This document shows, in pieces, positions 40,965-48,688 of a stretch of DNA of 64,000 bases. Below the pieces are notes generated by a model, which saw only the letters and a list, made by a program, of their open reading frames with translations, did no database searches and was not told the origin of the DNA. The translations under genes were made by a program, and so were the position numbers. How positions within the stretch are numbered: position 1 is the first letter of the stretch; each line of letters begins with the position of its first letter. This DNA is from CAKZQX01 sp034436755 (GTDB lineage: Bacteria > Chloroflexota > Chloroflexia > Chloroflexales > Chloroflexaceae), in assembly GCA_034436755.1 (NCBI GenBank), contig DAOTVB010000152.1, positions 4,159 to 68,158 on the forward strand. Reading direction: 5' to 3'.

Positions 40965-42806
40965 CTAGGCACGTTCAGGCGCGAGACCCCAGTGCTCCGG
41001 TGAACGCCATAGGCCGGACAGGAGCATTTCACGGATGAAGATCATCTCCTTGGGCAGCTTGTCGTACAACTTGAGGAACAGCTCCTCGTGCGAGAGCGCT
41101 TCCTTGATCCAGATATCCCGGTCAACCGCCATCAGTTCCTGGAAGCGTTGCGGTGTAAAGTCCAGCCCGCGCCAGTCGAGATCCTCGTAGCGTGGCACCC
41201 AGCCGAGGGGACTCTCGATACTGACGGCCTTACCCCGGGCGCGCTCAACGACCCATTTGAGCACACGCATATTTTCGCCAAAGCCCGGCCAGATGAACTT
41301 GCCGTTCTCATCCTTGCGGAACCAGTTGACGCCGAAGATACGCGGCGGATTCGGAATATTGCGGCCAAACTGCAGCCAGTGGTTGAAGTAGTCGGCCATG
41401 TGATAGCCACAGAAGGGCAGCATAGCGAACGGATCACGGCGCACCTCGCCGAGTCCACCGGCTGCTGCGGCCGTCTTCTCGGACCCCATTGTGGCCGCCA
41501 TGTAGACGCCATAGTTCCAGTTGAAGGCCTGATAGACCAGCGGCACCACACTGCTGCGCCGACCACCAAAGATAAAGGCGCTGATGGGCACACCCTGCGG
41601 GTTCTCCCACTGCGCATCAATGGTGGGGCACTGCCCGGCCGGCGCGGTGAAGCGGGCATTCGGATGCGACGAGACCCTGCCGCTGTCCGGCGTCCAGGGC
41701 TGACCTTGCCAGTCGGTCAACTCGGGTGGCGGGGTCTTGGTCATACCCTCCCACCAGACATCGCCATCGGGCGTCAGGGCAACGTTGGTGAAGATCGAGT
41801 TCTTGCTGGCAGCGTACATCGCGTTCGGGTTCGAATCCATCGAGGTACCCGGCGCGACGCCGAAGAAGCCATACTCCGGGTTGATCGCGTAGAGCTTGCC
41901 ATCCTCGCCCGGCTTGATCCAGGCAATATCGTCACCCACCGTGGTGACTCTCCAGCCCTCCTGCTGAAAGGGTTCCGGTGGAATAAGCATGGCAAAGTTG
42001 GTCTTCCCGCAGGCGCTGGGGAAAGCGGCGGCCACATAGGTGTGATCGCCATCCGGCGACTCAACCCCCAGGATGAGCATATGCTCGGCCAGCCAGCCTT
42101 CGTCGCGGGCCAGGTTGGAGGCGATCCGCAGGGCAAAGCACTTCTTACCCAGTAGCGCGTTCCCACCATAACCGCTCCCAAACGACCAGATCGAGCGCTC
42201 TTCGGGGAAGTGAACGATATACTTGGTATCGTTGCAGGGCCAGGGCACATCCTTCTCGCCCGGTTCCAGCGGCTTACCCACCGAGTGCAGGCAGGGAACA
42301 AAGTCGCCATTCGTGCCCAGCACATCGTAGATCGCTTTACCCATACGGGTCATAATCCGCATATTTGCGACAACATAGGGCGAGTCGGTCAACTCGATAC
42401 CGATATGCGAAATATGCGAGCCGATTGGCCCCATGCTGAAGGGAATAACATACATCGTGCGACCACGCATCGACCCGTTGAACAGGCCGCGCAGCTTCTC
42501 CTTCATCTCCTTGGGATTTTCCCAGTTATTGGTGGGGCCGGCATCATTCTTACTCATACTACAGATGAAGGTACGGTCTTCTACACGCGCCACGTCACTG
42601 GGGTCAGAGCGGACGAGATAGCTGTTCGGGCGCTTTTCTTCATTCAGCTTGATGGCCGTTCCTCCTTTAACCATCAACTGACACATCTCGTCATATTCGC
42701 TCTCTGAGCCATCGCACCAACGCACACTGTCCGGCTTGCAAAGCTCCACCATCTCCTGCACCCAGCTCTTCAGTTCCTTGTTTTTGACATAGGATGGGAT
42801 TTCCAT
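40965..42806 (-). CDS. pckG: phosphoenolpyruvate carboxykinase (GTP)
   Basis: 613 residues, full length for the GTP-dependent enzyme. PEPCK-specific P-loop AAFPSACGKTNFAML (about 258-272), catalytic Cys within it, substrate loop VRSDPSDVARVEDRTFI, metal/substrate site GGNALLGKKCFALRIAS, VGDDIAWIKPGEDG, and FIFGGRRSSVVPLVYQAF-type nucleotide region (key word GGRRS). It interconverts oxaloacetate + GTP and PEP + CO2, the entry to gluconeogenesis and an anaplerotic node for an organism fixing carbon by the 3-hydroxypropionate bi-cycle. It is monocistronic, with a family-1 repeat 83 bp beyond its 3' end. Confidence 0.96.
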   Translation of the reverse strand: MEIPSYVKNKELKSWVQEMVELCKPDSVRWCDGSESEYDEMCQLMVKGGTAIKLNEEKRPNSYLVRSDPSDVARVEDRTFICSMSKNDAGPTNNWENPKEMKEKLRGLFNGSMRGRTMYVIPFSMGPIGSHISHIGIELTDSPYVVANMRIMTRMGKAIYDVLGTNGDFVPCLHSVGKPLEPGEKDVPWPCNDTKYIVHFPEERSIWSFGSGYGGNALLGKKCFALRIASNLARDEGWLAEHMLILGVESPDGDHTYVAAAFPSACGKTNFAMLIPPEPFQQEGWRVTTVGDDIAWIKPGEDGKLYAINPEYGFFGVAPGTSMDSNPNAMYAASKNSIFTNVALTPDGDVWWEGMTKTPPPELTDWQGQPWTPDSGRVSSHPNARFTAPAGQCPTIDAQWENPQGVPISAFIFGGRRSSVVPLVYQAFNWNYGVYMAATMGSEKTAAAAGGLGEVRRDPFAMLPFCGYHMADYFNHWLQFGRNIPNPPRIFGVNWFRKDENGKFIWPGFGENMRVLKWVVERARGKAVSIESPLGWVPRYEDLDWRGLDFTPQRFQELMAVDRDIWIKEALSHEELFLKLYDKLPKEMIFIREMLLSGLWRSPEHWGLAPERA

Positions 42807-43434
42807 GGTGTCTCTCTACCTCTCTTGTGGTATACGTCCTCGTATTGTGACGGGACCAATTCTTTCCGGTCATACAGCGCTACGGCGATATAGTGTGTTC
42901 GCCATAGCAACGAACAGAACAACGCAGATAGGCTGGATCTATCCGGTTGGTGATAAAGGGTGTAGCATCATAGCCCGGTTGCAGGCGCGCCCAGGGGTAA
43001 AGCTCGGACCATAACAGGTATTTCCTCAACAACCTGGCGCAATGCTGTTAAGGAGATATCTGTGTATAGTGGCAAGGAACTACGAGCCATGTGGCAGGTG
43101 TCGGACACCAGACTCCGGCTAAACGTCGCTAATCCTGGTTTTACATAGCGTGTACCCTCTTCGCTACACATGCTACAAAACCCACAGTTTTGTCAAAAGA
43201 GTGTGCGACCAGCCCGGGATCGGGGCTGTCACCGACACATCTGCTGGTATGCGAGTTCTCTTGCCATACACTCTTGTGAATATGTAGATGATACCACAAG
43301 ATCAAGAGTTTTTAAAGGTTACCGTGGTAGAGTCGCACGCCGGGGATGCACAGCTATTGTAACACTATGTTAGTAATCGTCAAATTGACCGGCTCACACC
43401 TCTCCATAACAAGCACCTGATCCTTATACATACC
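42807..43434. other. intergenic region upstream of pckG, no gene seen
   Basis: About 630 bp with stop codons in all frames and no RNA gene or repeat-family member that I can support. It presumably holds the pckG promoter, but no good −35/−10 pair was identified. Confidence 0.5.
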
Positions 43435-43653
43435 AGTGGCATGAAGCGGTACGACCTGCCCGCTGGCACAGCCCGGAGGACAGCGGTAGACGCGGCAGCG
43501 CCAGTGCAGGATCCCCAGCAGTGTGGTAATCTGGCGCGGGTGACGAGCGGTGCTCTGCCACCATTGTCTACACTGCGGACAGGTGTCGGGAGATGCGTGT
43601 TGGGCTGTGCGTCGGGCGACTTCGTGTTCGAGCAGGCGATACGCCAGGTTGTA
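43435..43653 (-). pseudogene. transposase N-terminal remnant (ISKra4-like)
   Basis: About 73 codons encode LAYRLLEHEVARRTAQ, CPQCRQWWQSTARHPRQITT and WRCRVYRCPPGCASGQVVPL, a zinc-finger-like N-terminal domain resembling those of ISKra4-type transposases (my recollection, not searched). The frame lacks its own start and, after HATGM, changes to unrelated sequence; the catalytic domain is absent. The upstream side fuses directly with a half copy of the family-1 palindromic repeat, as though a transposon had inserted into that repeat and then been mostly deleted. Confidence 0.45.
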
Positions 43654-43657
43654 CCTT

Positions 43658-43743
43658 GTGCAACATTTTTTTGTATAAAAAGATTGTTTCTTCCGTCTTG
43701 TCGGAGACGAAATTCTCTTTTGGGTGAGCAACCGCGTAGTTCG
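43658..43743. repeat. palindromic repeat family 1, right-half copy
   Basis: TTGTGCAACATTTTTTTGTA remnant of the central hairpin, then AAAAAGATTGTTTCTTCCGT, CTTGTCGGAGACGAAATTCT, CTTTTGGGTGAGCAACCGCG and TAGTTCG, closely matching the complement of the left half of the copy at 63.6 kb. The other half is replaced by the transposase remnant. Confidence 0.75.
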
Positions 43744-43774
43744 TTTGTCTGATAGATACGCCCCTGTCACGGCA

Positions 43775-45304
43775 TTATGGCAATAATTGTGGTACTGCTT
43801 CCCACTGCCTCGCTGCGGGGTTGAAACTCCAGCCCGGTCGTTCCCGCAAGCAATCCGGCCATTGCTCATGAAAGCGCCGTCCTCCCGGATCATACAAACC
43901 AATCAGAACTGAAGTTGGTAGTTCCTTGCAACTGGTTAGTCTGGCATGTCCCCTTAAGGTGCCATCATGCTCTAAACGCCAGAGACTCATGGTACCATCG
44001 GGCAGTGGAAGCAGGCCAAACACCGGAATATCCTCCTGGTATGGTTGGTAGAAATTCCACAAGACAAACTTATACGACCGATCCAGAAGCAAAATAGTAT
44101 TACTGGGAACCTGTTCATCCCACACACTGAAGGCGATTTGGCTATAGCCTTTGATCCAACGGGTTTCATAAGCCCAGAGCGACCCGGCATTGAGGGCGAA
44201 AAGTACCCCCATTATACACCAGGCAGTCCGTCGGCGAAATGCGGACCAGCCAATGGCGACACCGATCAAGAGCCAGGCGATACTACCAAGAAATGGACGT
44301 GGAGCCCAGAATTGCTTCTGAAGCACCCCAAGCATCGCGGCACTGAGGAGCGGTGGCAGGAACCCGAAGGTAATCACAAGCCAGGCAGCCTGGCCCGATT
44401 TGTCAGCAATTCCCCGTCGCCACCAACCAATGAGCGCTCCTACTATGATTACCAGCGCCAGAATTGACCATATGCTGAAAGGTATGCGGCTCCAGGGTTC
44501 TAGCGAAAGCGCTTCGCCATTAAGAAATTGCTCCCGCACAGGGGAAAATCCGAACAGACCCAGAAGCCACAACTTGAGTGGATCAACCAGCGTAGGTACC
44601 CACACCCCCCCAGTTCCTTGTCTTATTACCGTAAGCAACAGGAATAGAAGTGGCACAGTCAGTGGTGCCACGATAATAAACTGTGCCAGCAGCCAGCCGC
44701 GCAACCTATGCCAGGAACGCTGTTGTAGCAGTAGAAGCGCGCTGCCCACTGCGCCTACTGCCCAGAGAAGCAAACCATAGAACTGTGTGTGAATCGCTGC
44801 GGCCGTCGTCAGCGCCCAGCCGACCCAGTAGGGCCAGTGCTGCTGTTTGATGGCATGGAGTAAGAGCCAGGGCGACAGGAGCCAGAGCAGTTCAAGCAGC
44901 GTATACATCCGCGCTTCCTGGGCATAGTAAAGTTGTAACGAAGACCAGGCTAACAACCAACCTGTCAAGATTGCGGCGCGAAGCCCCACCAACTGCCGGG
45001 TTATATCGATTGCCAGGCCGAGAGCCAGTGTAGAGCAGAGGGCTGAGAAAAACCGTAGGGTCCAGGCATTCAACGGTAAAGTGGTTAAGGAAAGCTTGAG
45101 GAAGGCATAGTAGAGTAACGGGTGAACATCCTGGAGCCCCAGGTTAAACATACGCTGCCAGGAGTACGCAACCAGATCGGCACTGAAGGCTTCGTCCAGG
45201 AAAAGCCCCTGGTGGTCCAGATTGTAAAAACGTAGGAATAGCCCAAAAAGGAACGGCAGCAGGAGAGGAAAATATTTGCGGGCGGTAGATATTTCAATCA
45301 TCAA
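43775..45304 (-). CDS. GT39/ArnT-like polytopic glycosyltransferase
   Basis: 509 residues. Opens with a membrane helix and the catalytic-type acidic motif HQGLFLDEAFSADL (Asp-Glu about 37-38), then the second loop LGLQDVHPLLYYAFLKL (D-x-HP), the two hallmarks of the PMT/ArnT/GT-C fold. About eleven further hydrophobic segments to residue ~400, including WLLAWSSLQLYYAQEARMY (the Y-x-QEAR motif). The C-terminal ~110 residues (EDIPVFGLLPLPDGTMSLW, GLYDPGGRRFHEQW) are extracytoplasmic. It should transfer a sugar from a polyprenyl-phosphate carrier to lipid or protein outside the membrane. Donor and acceptor unknown. It is slightly more A/T-rich in codon use than the neighbours. Confidence 0.85.
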   Translation of the reverse strand: MMIEISTARKYFPLLLPFLFGLFLRFYNLDHQGLFLDEAFSADLVAYSWQRMFNLGLQDVHPLLYYAFLKLSLTTLPLNAWTLRFFSALCSTLALGLAIDITRQLVGLRAAILTGWLLAWSSLQLYYAQEARMYTLLELLWLLSPWLLLHAIKQQHWPYWVGWALTTAAAIHTQFYGLLLWAVGAVGSALLLLQQRSWHRLRGWLLAQFIIVAPLTVPLLFLLLTVIRQGTGGVWVPTLVDPLKLWLLGLFGFSPVREQFLNGEALSLEPWSRIPFSIWSILALVIIVGALIGWWRRGIADKSGQAAWLVITFGFLPPLLSAAMLGVLQKQFWAPRPFLGSIAWLLIGVAIGWSAFRRRTAWCIMGVLFALNAGSLWAYETRWIKGYSQIAFSVWDEQVPSNTILLLDRSYKFVLWNFYQPYQEDIPVFGLLPLPDGTMSLWRLEHDGTLRGHARLTSCKELPTSVLIGLYDPGGRRFHEQWPDCLRERPGWSFNPAARQWEAVPQLLP

Positions 45305-45463
45305 TAGCCTCGTGGCAGGGTAAGTCTACCAGATGAAAGAGTCGTCCATGTAGGTATATCCATACGCGCTGCCACTATACTGCCTGATACAACAACCGTC
45401 AAACAGATAAGCGGTGAACGCTATCAGTATGGAGGATCAAAGACATAGAGCGATAAATGAAAT

Positions 45464-45528
45464 GAGTTACGTGGTCACTGACCCGAAAGCATATTTTGCC
45501 TCTGGCAGGACCGAAGAAACGATCTTTT
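45464..45528. repeat. palindromic repeat family 1, left part of an IS-interrupted copy
   Basis: GAGTTACGTGGTCACTGACC, then GCCTCTGGCAGGACCGAAG and AAACGATCTTTT, corresponding base for base to the left half of the copy at 63.6 kb. It stops exactly at the left end of the IS1-family element; the other part resumes at 46327. Confidence 0.85.
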
Positions 45529-46326
45529 GGTAGTCCCCAAACGGTAGTGGTATGGCTCTACGCCAGGGATGCAGTATCGTGATGGATGAAATACCAGATA
45601 GCGCCACTATGATTCTCAAGATCCTTCGAAAAGAACAAGGGTTTGCGCACCAGACGGCTGACGCGTTGGCGCACGGTGGTGTTGAACCGTTTACTATGGT
45701 TGGGTTGCCCGCTGTCCTTCCTAACCGGACGATGCCGCTTCCTCGGCAGCACCGTGGCGTATGCCTGCCAAACATCGCTCTATGCGACTGCGCATTGGCG
45801 GTAGACAGCTGGCAACGACGCCCACACCTGCCGGGCGGTGGGTTCATCCCGGGCGCCAATCGCGACCCCAACGATTTCGCGGGTGTCACGGTCACGGGCC
45901 AACCAAAGCCACTGCGTGTTCCCGTTGTGCCCAACAAACGACCACCGTTCATCGCACGCAATCGTCAATCGGCCTTTTTTTGCGCGCACGCATACCTCCC
46001 GAGGTACGTTCCGATAGTTCTCGTTGACATACGCTTGGAGTCAGCTTTCGGAGACCTGGACCGCCCGCGCGATGCCCGCTAAGGAAATGTTCTTCAGCAG
46101 CAAGCGGTCAATGAGGGCCGTGGTGTCATCCGAAATGCTGCGGAATTCGGGATCAGTGACACATTGGCGACCACACGCGTTACATGCATAGTTCGGTTTG
46201 CCGGTATGAATCGAGCCATGTTTGATCACATTGGCTGCGTGGCAGTCGCGGCAGTGGGGCATCAGTTCTCCTCCGTTTCACGCCTGCTCCTCCTGTCAAT
46301 GATACCACGACCGTTCAAGGACTACC
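45529..46326 (-). mobile_element. degenerate IS1-family insertion sequence
   Basis: 798 bp bounded by 25-bp imperfect terminal inverted repeats: GGTAGTCCCCAAACGGTAGT... at 45529-45553 and, on the other strand, GGTAGTCCTTGAACGGTCGT... at 46326-46302. Flanking 8-bp target duplication GATCTTTT (left) and GATCTCTT (right), one mismatch. It contains a single transposase frame with two nonsense codons. It is inserted in a family-1 palindromic repeat. Immobile by itself because of the stops and a lost catalytic residue. Confidence 0.88.
45558..46262 (-). pseudogene. IS1-family transposase, two in-frame stops
   Basis: One continuous frame of about 234 codons. The N-terminal zinc finger CRDCHAANVIKHGSIHTGK...CNACGRQ and an HTH segment (SLAGIARAVQVSES) end at a TGA where a Trp would be expected. 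Coding then continues through RAKKGRLTIACDERWSFVG, NTQWLWLARDRDTREIVGV and LPAVYRQCAVA to a TAG, then SDVWQAYATVLP, GQPNHSKRFNTTVRQRVSRL and LENHSGAIWYFIHHDT. This is InsA/InsB of IS1 in one frame. Of the DDE triad, the first Asp (CDE) and the second (SDVWQAY) remain, but the Glu of HIERFN is Lys (HSKRFN). Dead element. Confidence 0.9.
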
Positions 46327-46457
46327 GATCTCTTTTACACAAATTCTGCACTATGTGTAGAATTTGTGTAAAAAAGATCAAAATGTACCATGCTACTACA
46401 GGCGGTCTGTGTTTCATCTAATGAAATGCTTAGTTTGATGTCCATTGCGTAACTCGG
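46327..46457. repeat. palindromic repeat family 1, right part of the IS-interrupted copy
   Basis: After the target duplication: central hairpin CTTTTACACAAATTCTGCAC / GTGTAGAATTTGTGTAAAAAAG with arms unlike other copies but pairing, then GTACCATGCTACTACAGGCG, TTTCATCTAATGAAA and the outer arm TTGCGTAACTCGG. Joined to 45464-45528 it restores a ~190-bp element in inverted orientation. Confidence 0.85.
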
Positions 46458-46484
46458 ATATAATGATAGATCACTGTCTACCTT

Positions 46485-47285
46485 CTACAAAACATGGCCG
46501 TTAATTTCAAGCTCAAACTGGTAGCCCAGGAATTCCGCAGCGCGGCGGCACATAATCATGCGGGACAGGAAGATCTCGAAGTAGTCCATCACCGAGGCAA
46601 TATTGGTGTCAATCTCAATCTCTAGTGTGATACGTTTCCGGTTAGACGTGACTCGTAAAAATGAGTGCGTTGCCGCATAGTTGACCCGGTCATGGATATC
46701 GAAGGTCTCCGGGTTGCGATTGTGGACCCGCGAGCGATGAACATCGGCCTTGTCTGCCAGGATCAGCGCCGCGGCGACCGGGCTGATCGCATGGCCCCGT
46801 TCCGCCTCATGGTTGCCGATGGCCGCCATCACCAGAGTAATCTCGGACATATCCATCCCCAGATCCAGCAGAATATCTTTTGCCATCAGTGCGCCGATCT
46901 GCCCATGGGTATCCCGATTGACCACATTGCCGATATCGTGCAACAACCCGGCAATCGCCGCCAGTTCGCTCTGCCGGGGGGGGTAGCCCAGATAGGTCAG
47001 CACATTTGCTGCGATATTGCTGACCAGCGTGGCGTGCCGGATGCCATGTTCCGTGTAGCCAAGCAGTTTGAGATGTTCGTTGGCGGCATCGATATAAACG
47101 CGGGTATGCGGATGTTCGCGGACCTGTTCCACCGTTACCCGATCCGGGTGTAGTTCGGTCGGCTGCCGGCCGCGTTCGGGCATTTCTGTGTGGTTCTCCT
47201 CTGCGGGCGGCAACTCGGCCTGCTCCTCGGCCTGCCGCAGTTCCTGGAGCAGTTCCTCCTCATTGTTTCTCTGGTTTAGCACCAT
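46485..47285 (-). CDS. HD-domain phosphohydrolase
   Basis: 266 residues from the ATG after GGAAGGAG. The N-terminal ~55 residues are Glu/Gln-rich (EEELLQELRQAEEQAELPP), probably coiled or disordered. The HD domain (about 90-190) has GIRHATLVSNIAA (first His), AGLLHDIGN (His-Asp pair, about 143-151), DTHGQIGALMAKDILL, and MAAIGNHEAERG (further His). LILADKADVHRSRV supplies the final Asp. The C-terminal region (EIEIDTNIASVMDYFEIF) is a small β/α domain. The arrangement suits a metal-dependent phosphohydrolase acting on nucleotides or signalling molecules; substrate unknown. Confidence 0.85.
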   Translation of the reverse strand: MVLNQRNNEEELLQELRQAEEQAELPPAEENHTEMPERGRQPTELHPDRVTVEQVREHPHTRVYIDAANEHLKLLGYTEHGIRHATLVSNIAANVLTYLGYPPRQSELAAIAGLLHDIGNVVNRDTHGQIGALMAKDILLDLGMDMSEITLVMAAIGNHEAERGHAISPVAAALILADKADVHRSRVHNRNPETFDIHDRVNYAATHSFLRVTSNRKRITLEIEIDTNIASVMDYFEIFLSRMIMCRRAAEFLGYQFELEINGHVL

Positions 47286-47450
47286 AACTCCTTCCAGCCA
47301 CTTACATAAAAACCTCTGTTCAGTATACCACTCTAGCCAGTCGTGCCTCATCGTCATCCTCCAGACCGGCAGTATACCCGCACGCTGTAGCAGGGATGGT
47401 ACAATTCAAGCATAAGGGCTATTAGAACTGACGGTATCGGGAGATGTGCT

Positions 47451-48071
47451 ATGGATATGAACATGATCGTGGTGATCGAGCCGGTTGTGGAGGGCGGCTA
47501 CCGGGCTATGCTGCCGGGGTGGCCGGATATCACGGCGCAGGCAGCCACGGAAGCTGCGGCGTTCGACCGGGTGCGCCAGATGTTACAGGCGCGGCTGGCG
47601 CAGGCAAAAGTCGTGCCGCTTGCACTTGAGACAGCGCCCAAAACGCATCCCTGGCTGCGACTGTTGGGGATATTTCAGGATGATCCATTTGCCGAGGAGA
47701 TGCAGGAGGAGATCGCGGCTTATCGGCGGGAAGTTGAGCATACGATGAACGAAGTCGAGCACACTATGAACATGATCGTGGTGATCGAGCCGGTTGCGGA
47801 GGGCGGCTACCGGGCTATGCTGCCGGGGTGGCCGGATATCACGGCGCAGGCAGCCACGGAAGCTGCGGCGTTCGACCGGGTGCGCCAGATGTTACAGGCG
47901 CGGCTGGCGCAGGCAAAAGTCGTGCCGCTTGCACTTGAGACAGCGCCCAAAACGCATCCCTGGCTGCGACTGGCAGGGATATTTCAGGATAATCCCCTTG
48001 TTGATGAAGTCGAGGCAGAAATCGCTGCATACCGGCACGAAGTTGATACGGCGGAAGATCCACAATCGTGA
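47451..48071 (+). CDS. HicB-like antitoxin with internally duplicated domain
   Basis: 206 residues. Two almost identical domains (about 3-103 and 106-206), each beginning MNMIVVIEPV.EGGYRAMLPGW, the RNase-H-like HicB-type antitoxin fold (GGYxAxxPxxPD), followed by AATEAAAFDRVRQMLQARLA and a C-terminal helix (EIAAYRREV) likely to bind the toxin. The start after GAGATGTGCT (weak RBS) may be 47451 or 47457. The stop overlaps the GTG start of a VapC-type PIN toxin gene (GTGA), the usual order for an antitoxin-toxin pair. A two-domain chain could dimerise within itself and change operator binding or toxin stoichiometry (inference). Confidence 0.75.
   Translation: MDMNMIVVIEPVVEGGYRAMLPGWPDITAQAATEAAAFDRVRQMLQARLAQAKVVPLALETAPKTHPWLRLLGIFQDDPFAEEMQEEIAAYRREVEHTMNEVEHTMNMIVVIEPVAEGGYRAMLPGWPDITAQAATEAAAFDRVRQMLQARLAQAKVVPLALETAPKTHPWLRLAGIFQDNPLVDEVEAEIAAYRHEVDTAEDPQS
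47457..47995. repeat. recent 309-bp in-frame duplication inside the antitoxin gene
   Basis: Bases 47457-47686 and 47766-47995 differ at only about six of 230 positions (for example GTTGTGGAG/GTTGCGGAG, CTGTTGGGG/CTGGCAGGG). The offset of 309 bp is 103 codons, so the frame is kept. Sequences after each copy diverge. Confidence 0.93.
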
Positions 48072-48490
48072 GTCGGTTTATTCTCGATACGGATCATATC
48101 ACACTGCTACGGCAACGCCATCCACTCGTATCACAGCGGGTTGCGCTTACCGCGCGGAACAATATTGCCGTTACCATTGTTACGTTTGAGGAACAAGTAC
48201 GTGGCTGGCTCAGCGCGATCCGGCGGCATAACGCGACTCCACGGCAGCAGTGGGCCTATCAGGGGTTGCATGGCGTGCTGGACTTCTTCTGTCCGTTGAA
48301 TATCCTCGATTTTGATCAGGCGGCCCACACGCAGTTTGAAGACCTGCGTCGGCAGAAGATCCGGATCGGCACGCAGGATTTGCGTATCGCGGCAATTGTG
48401 CTGGTTGCGAGAGGCACCCTGGTTACGCGCAATCAGCGTGATTTTGCACAGGTGTCCGGGTTAGCGCTGGCCGACTGGTCAATTCCCTGA
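48068..48490 (+). CDS. vapC: VapC-type PIN-domain ribonuclease toxin
   Basis: 140 residues, GTG start overlapping the antitoxin stop by 4 bp. PIN acidic residues: FILDTDHITLL (Asp 7), TIVTFEEQVRGWL (Glu about 41), IGTQDLRIAAIVL (Asp about 103) and VTRNQRDFAQV (final Asp/Asn site). FILDTDH is the form typical of Cyanobacteria/Chloroflexi VapC. Such toxins cleave tRNA or rRNA when free of antitoxin. Its partner is the duplicated HicB-like protein immediately upstream. Confidence 0.9.
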   Translation: MSRFILDTDHITLLRQRHPLVSQRVALTARNNIAVTIVTFEEQVRGWLSAIRRHNATPRQQWAYQGLHGVLDFFCPLNILDFDQAAHTQFEDLRRQKIRIGTQDLRIAAIVLVARGTLVTRNQRDFAQVSGLALADWSIP

Positions 48491-48688
48491 GACGGCACTC
48501 CGACTTTTGTCTGATCTCTGCCTCCCGATCATACGGTATACTACCCCATGCCACGCCCCGATATCCTCATCGCGGCCGGCTGGTTGTCCTGTGAGCAAGG
48601 AGTTACTGGTGGAAAAACACTTCTCTCGCTAAACGCACGCTTTTGATCCGCATACACGCGTGTTTTGCATTGAGAGGAGGCACCAGCG

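Noticed and set aside
41820..41845. tRNA TψC-like GGTTCGAATCC
   Set aside because: Inside pckG coding sequence with no cloverleaf; no tRNA found elsewhere either.
41088..42155. A 355-codon frame antisense to pckG
   Set aside because: Shadow of a high-GC gene; PEPCK is complete on the minus strand.
43354..43902. A single 182-codon gene
   Set aside because: The N-terminal third is antisense repeat and overlaps the glycosyltransferase 3' end; only the middle is transposase-like, so it was annotated as a remnant.
45467..45961. A 164-codon minus-strand gene within the IS element
   Set aside because: It is in a different frame from the IS1 transposase homology and is Arg/Gly/Pro-rich shadow sequence.
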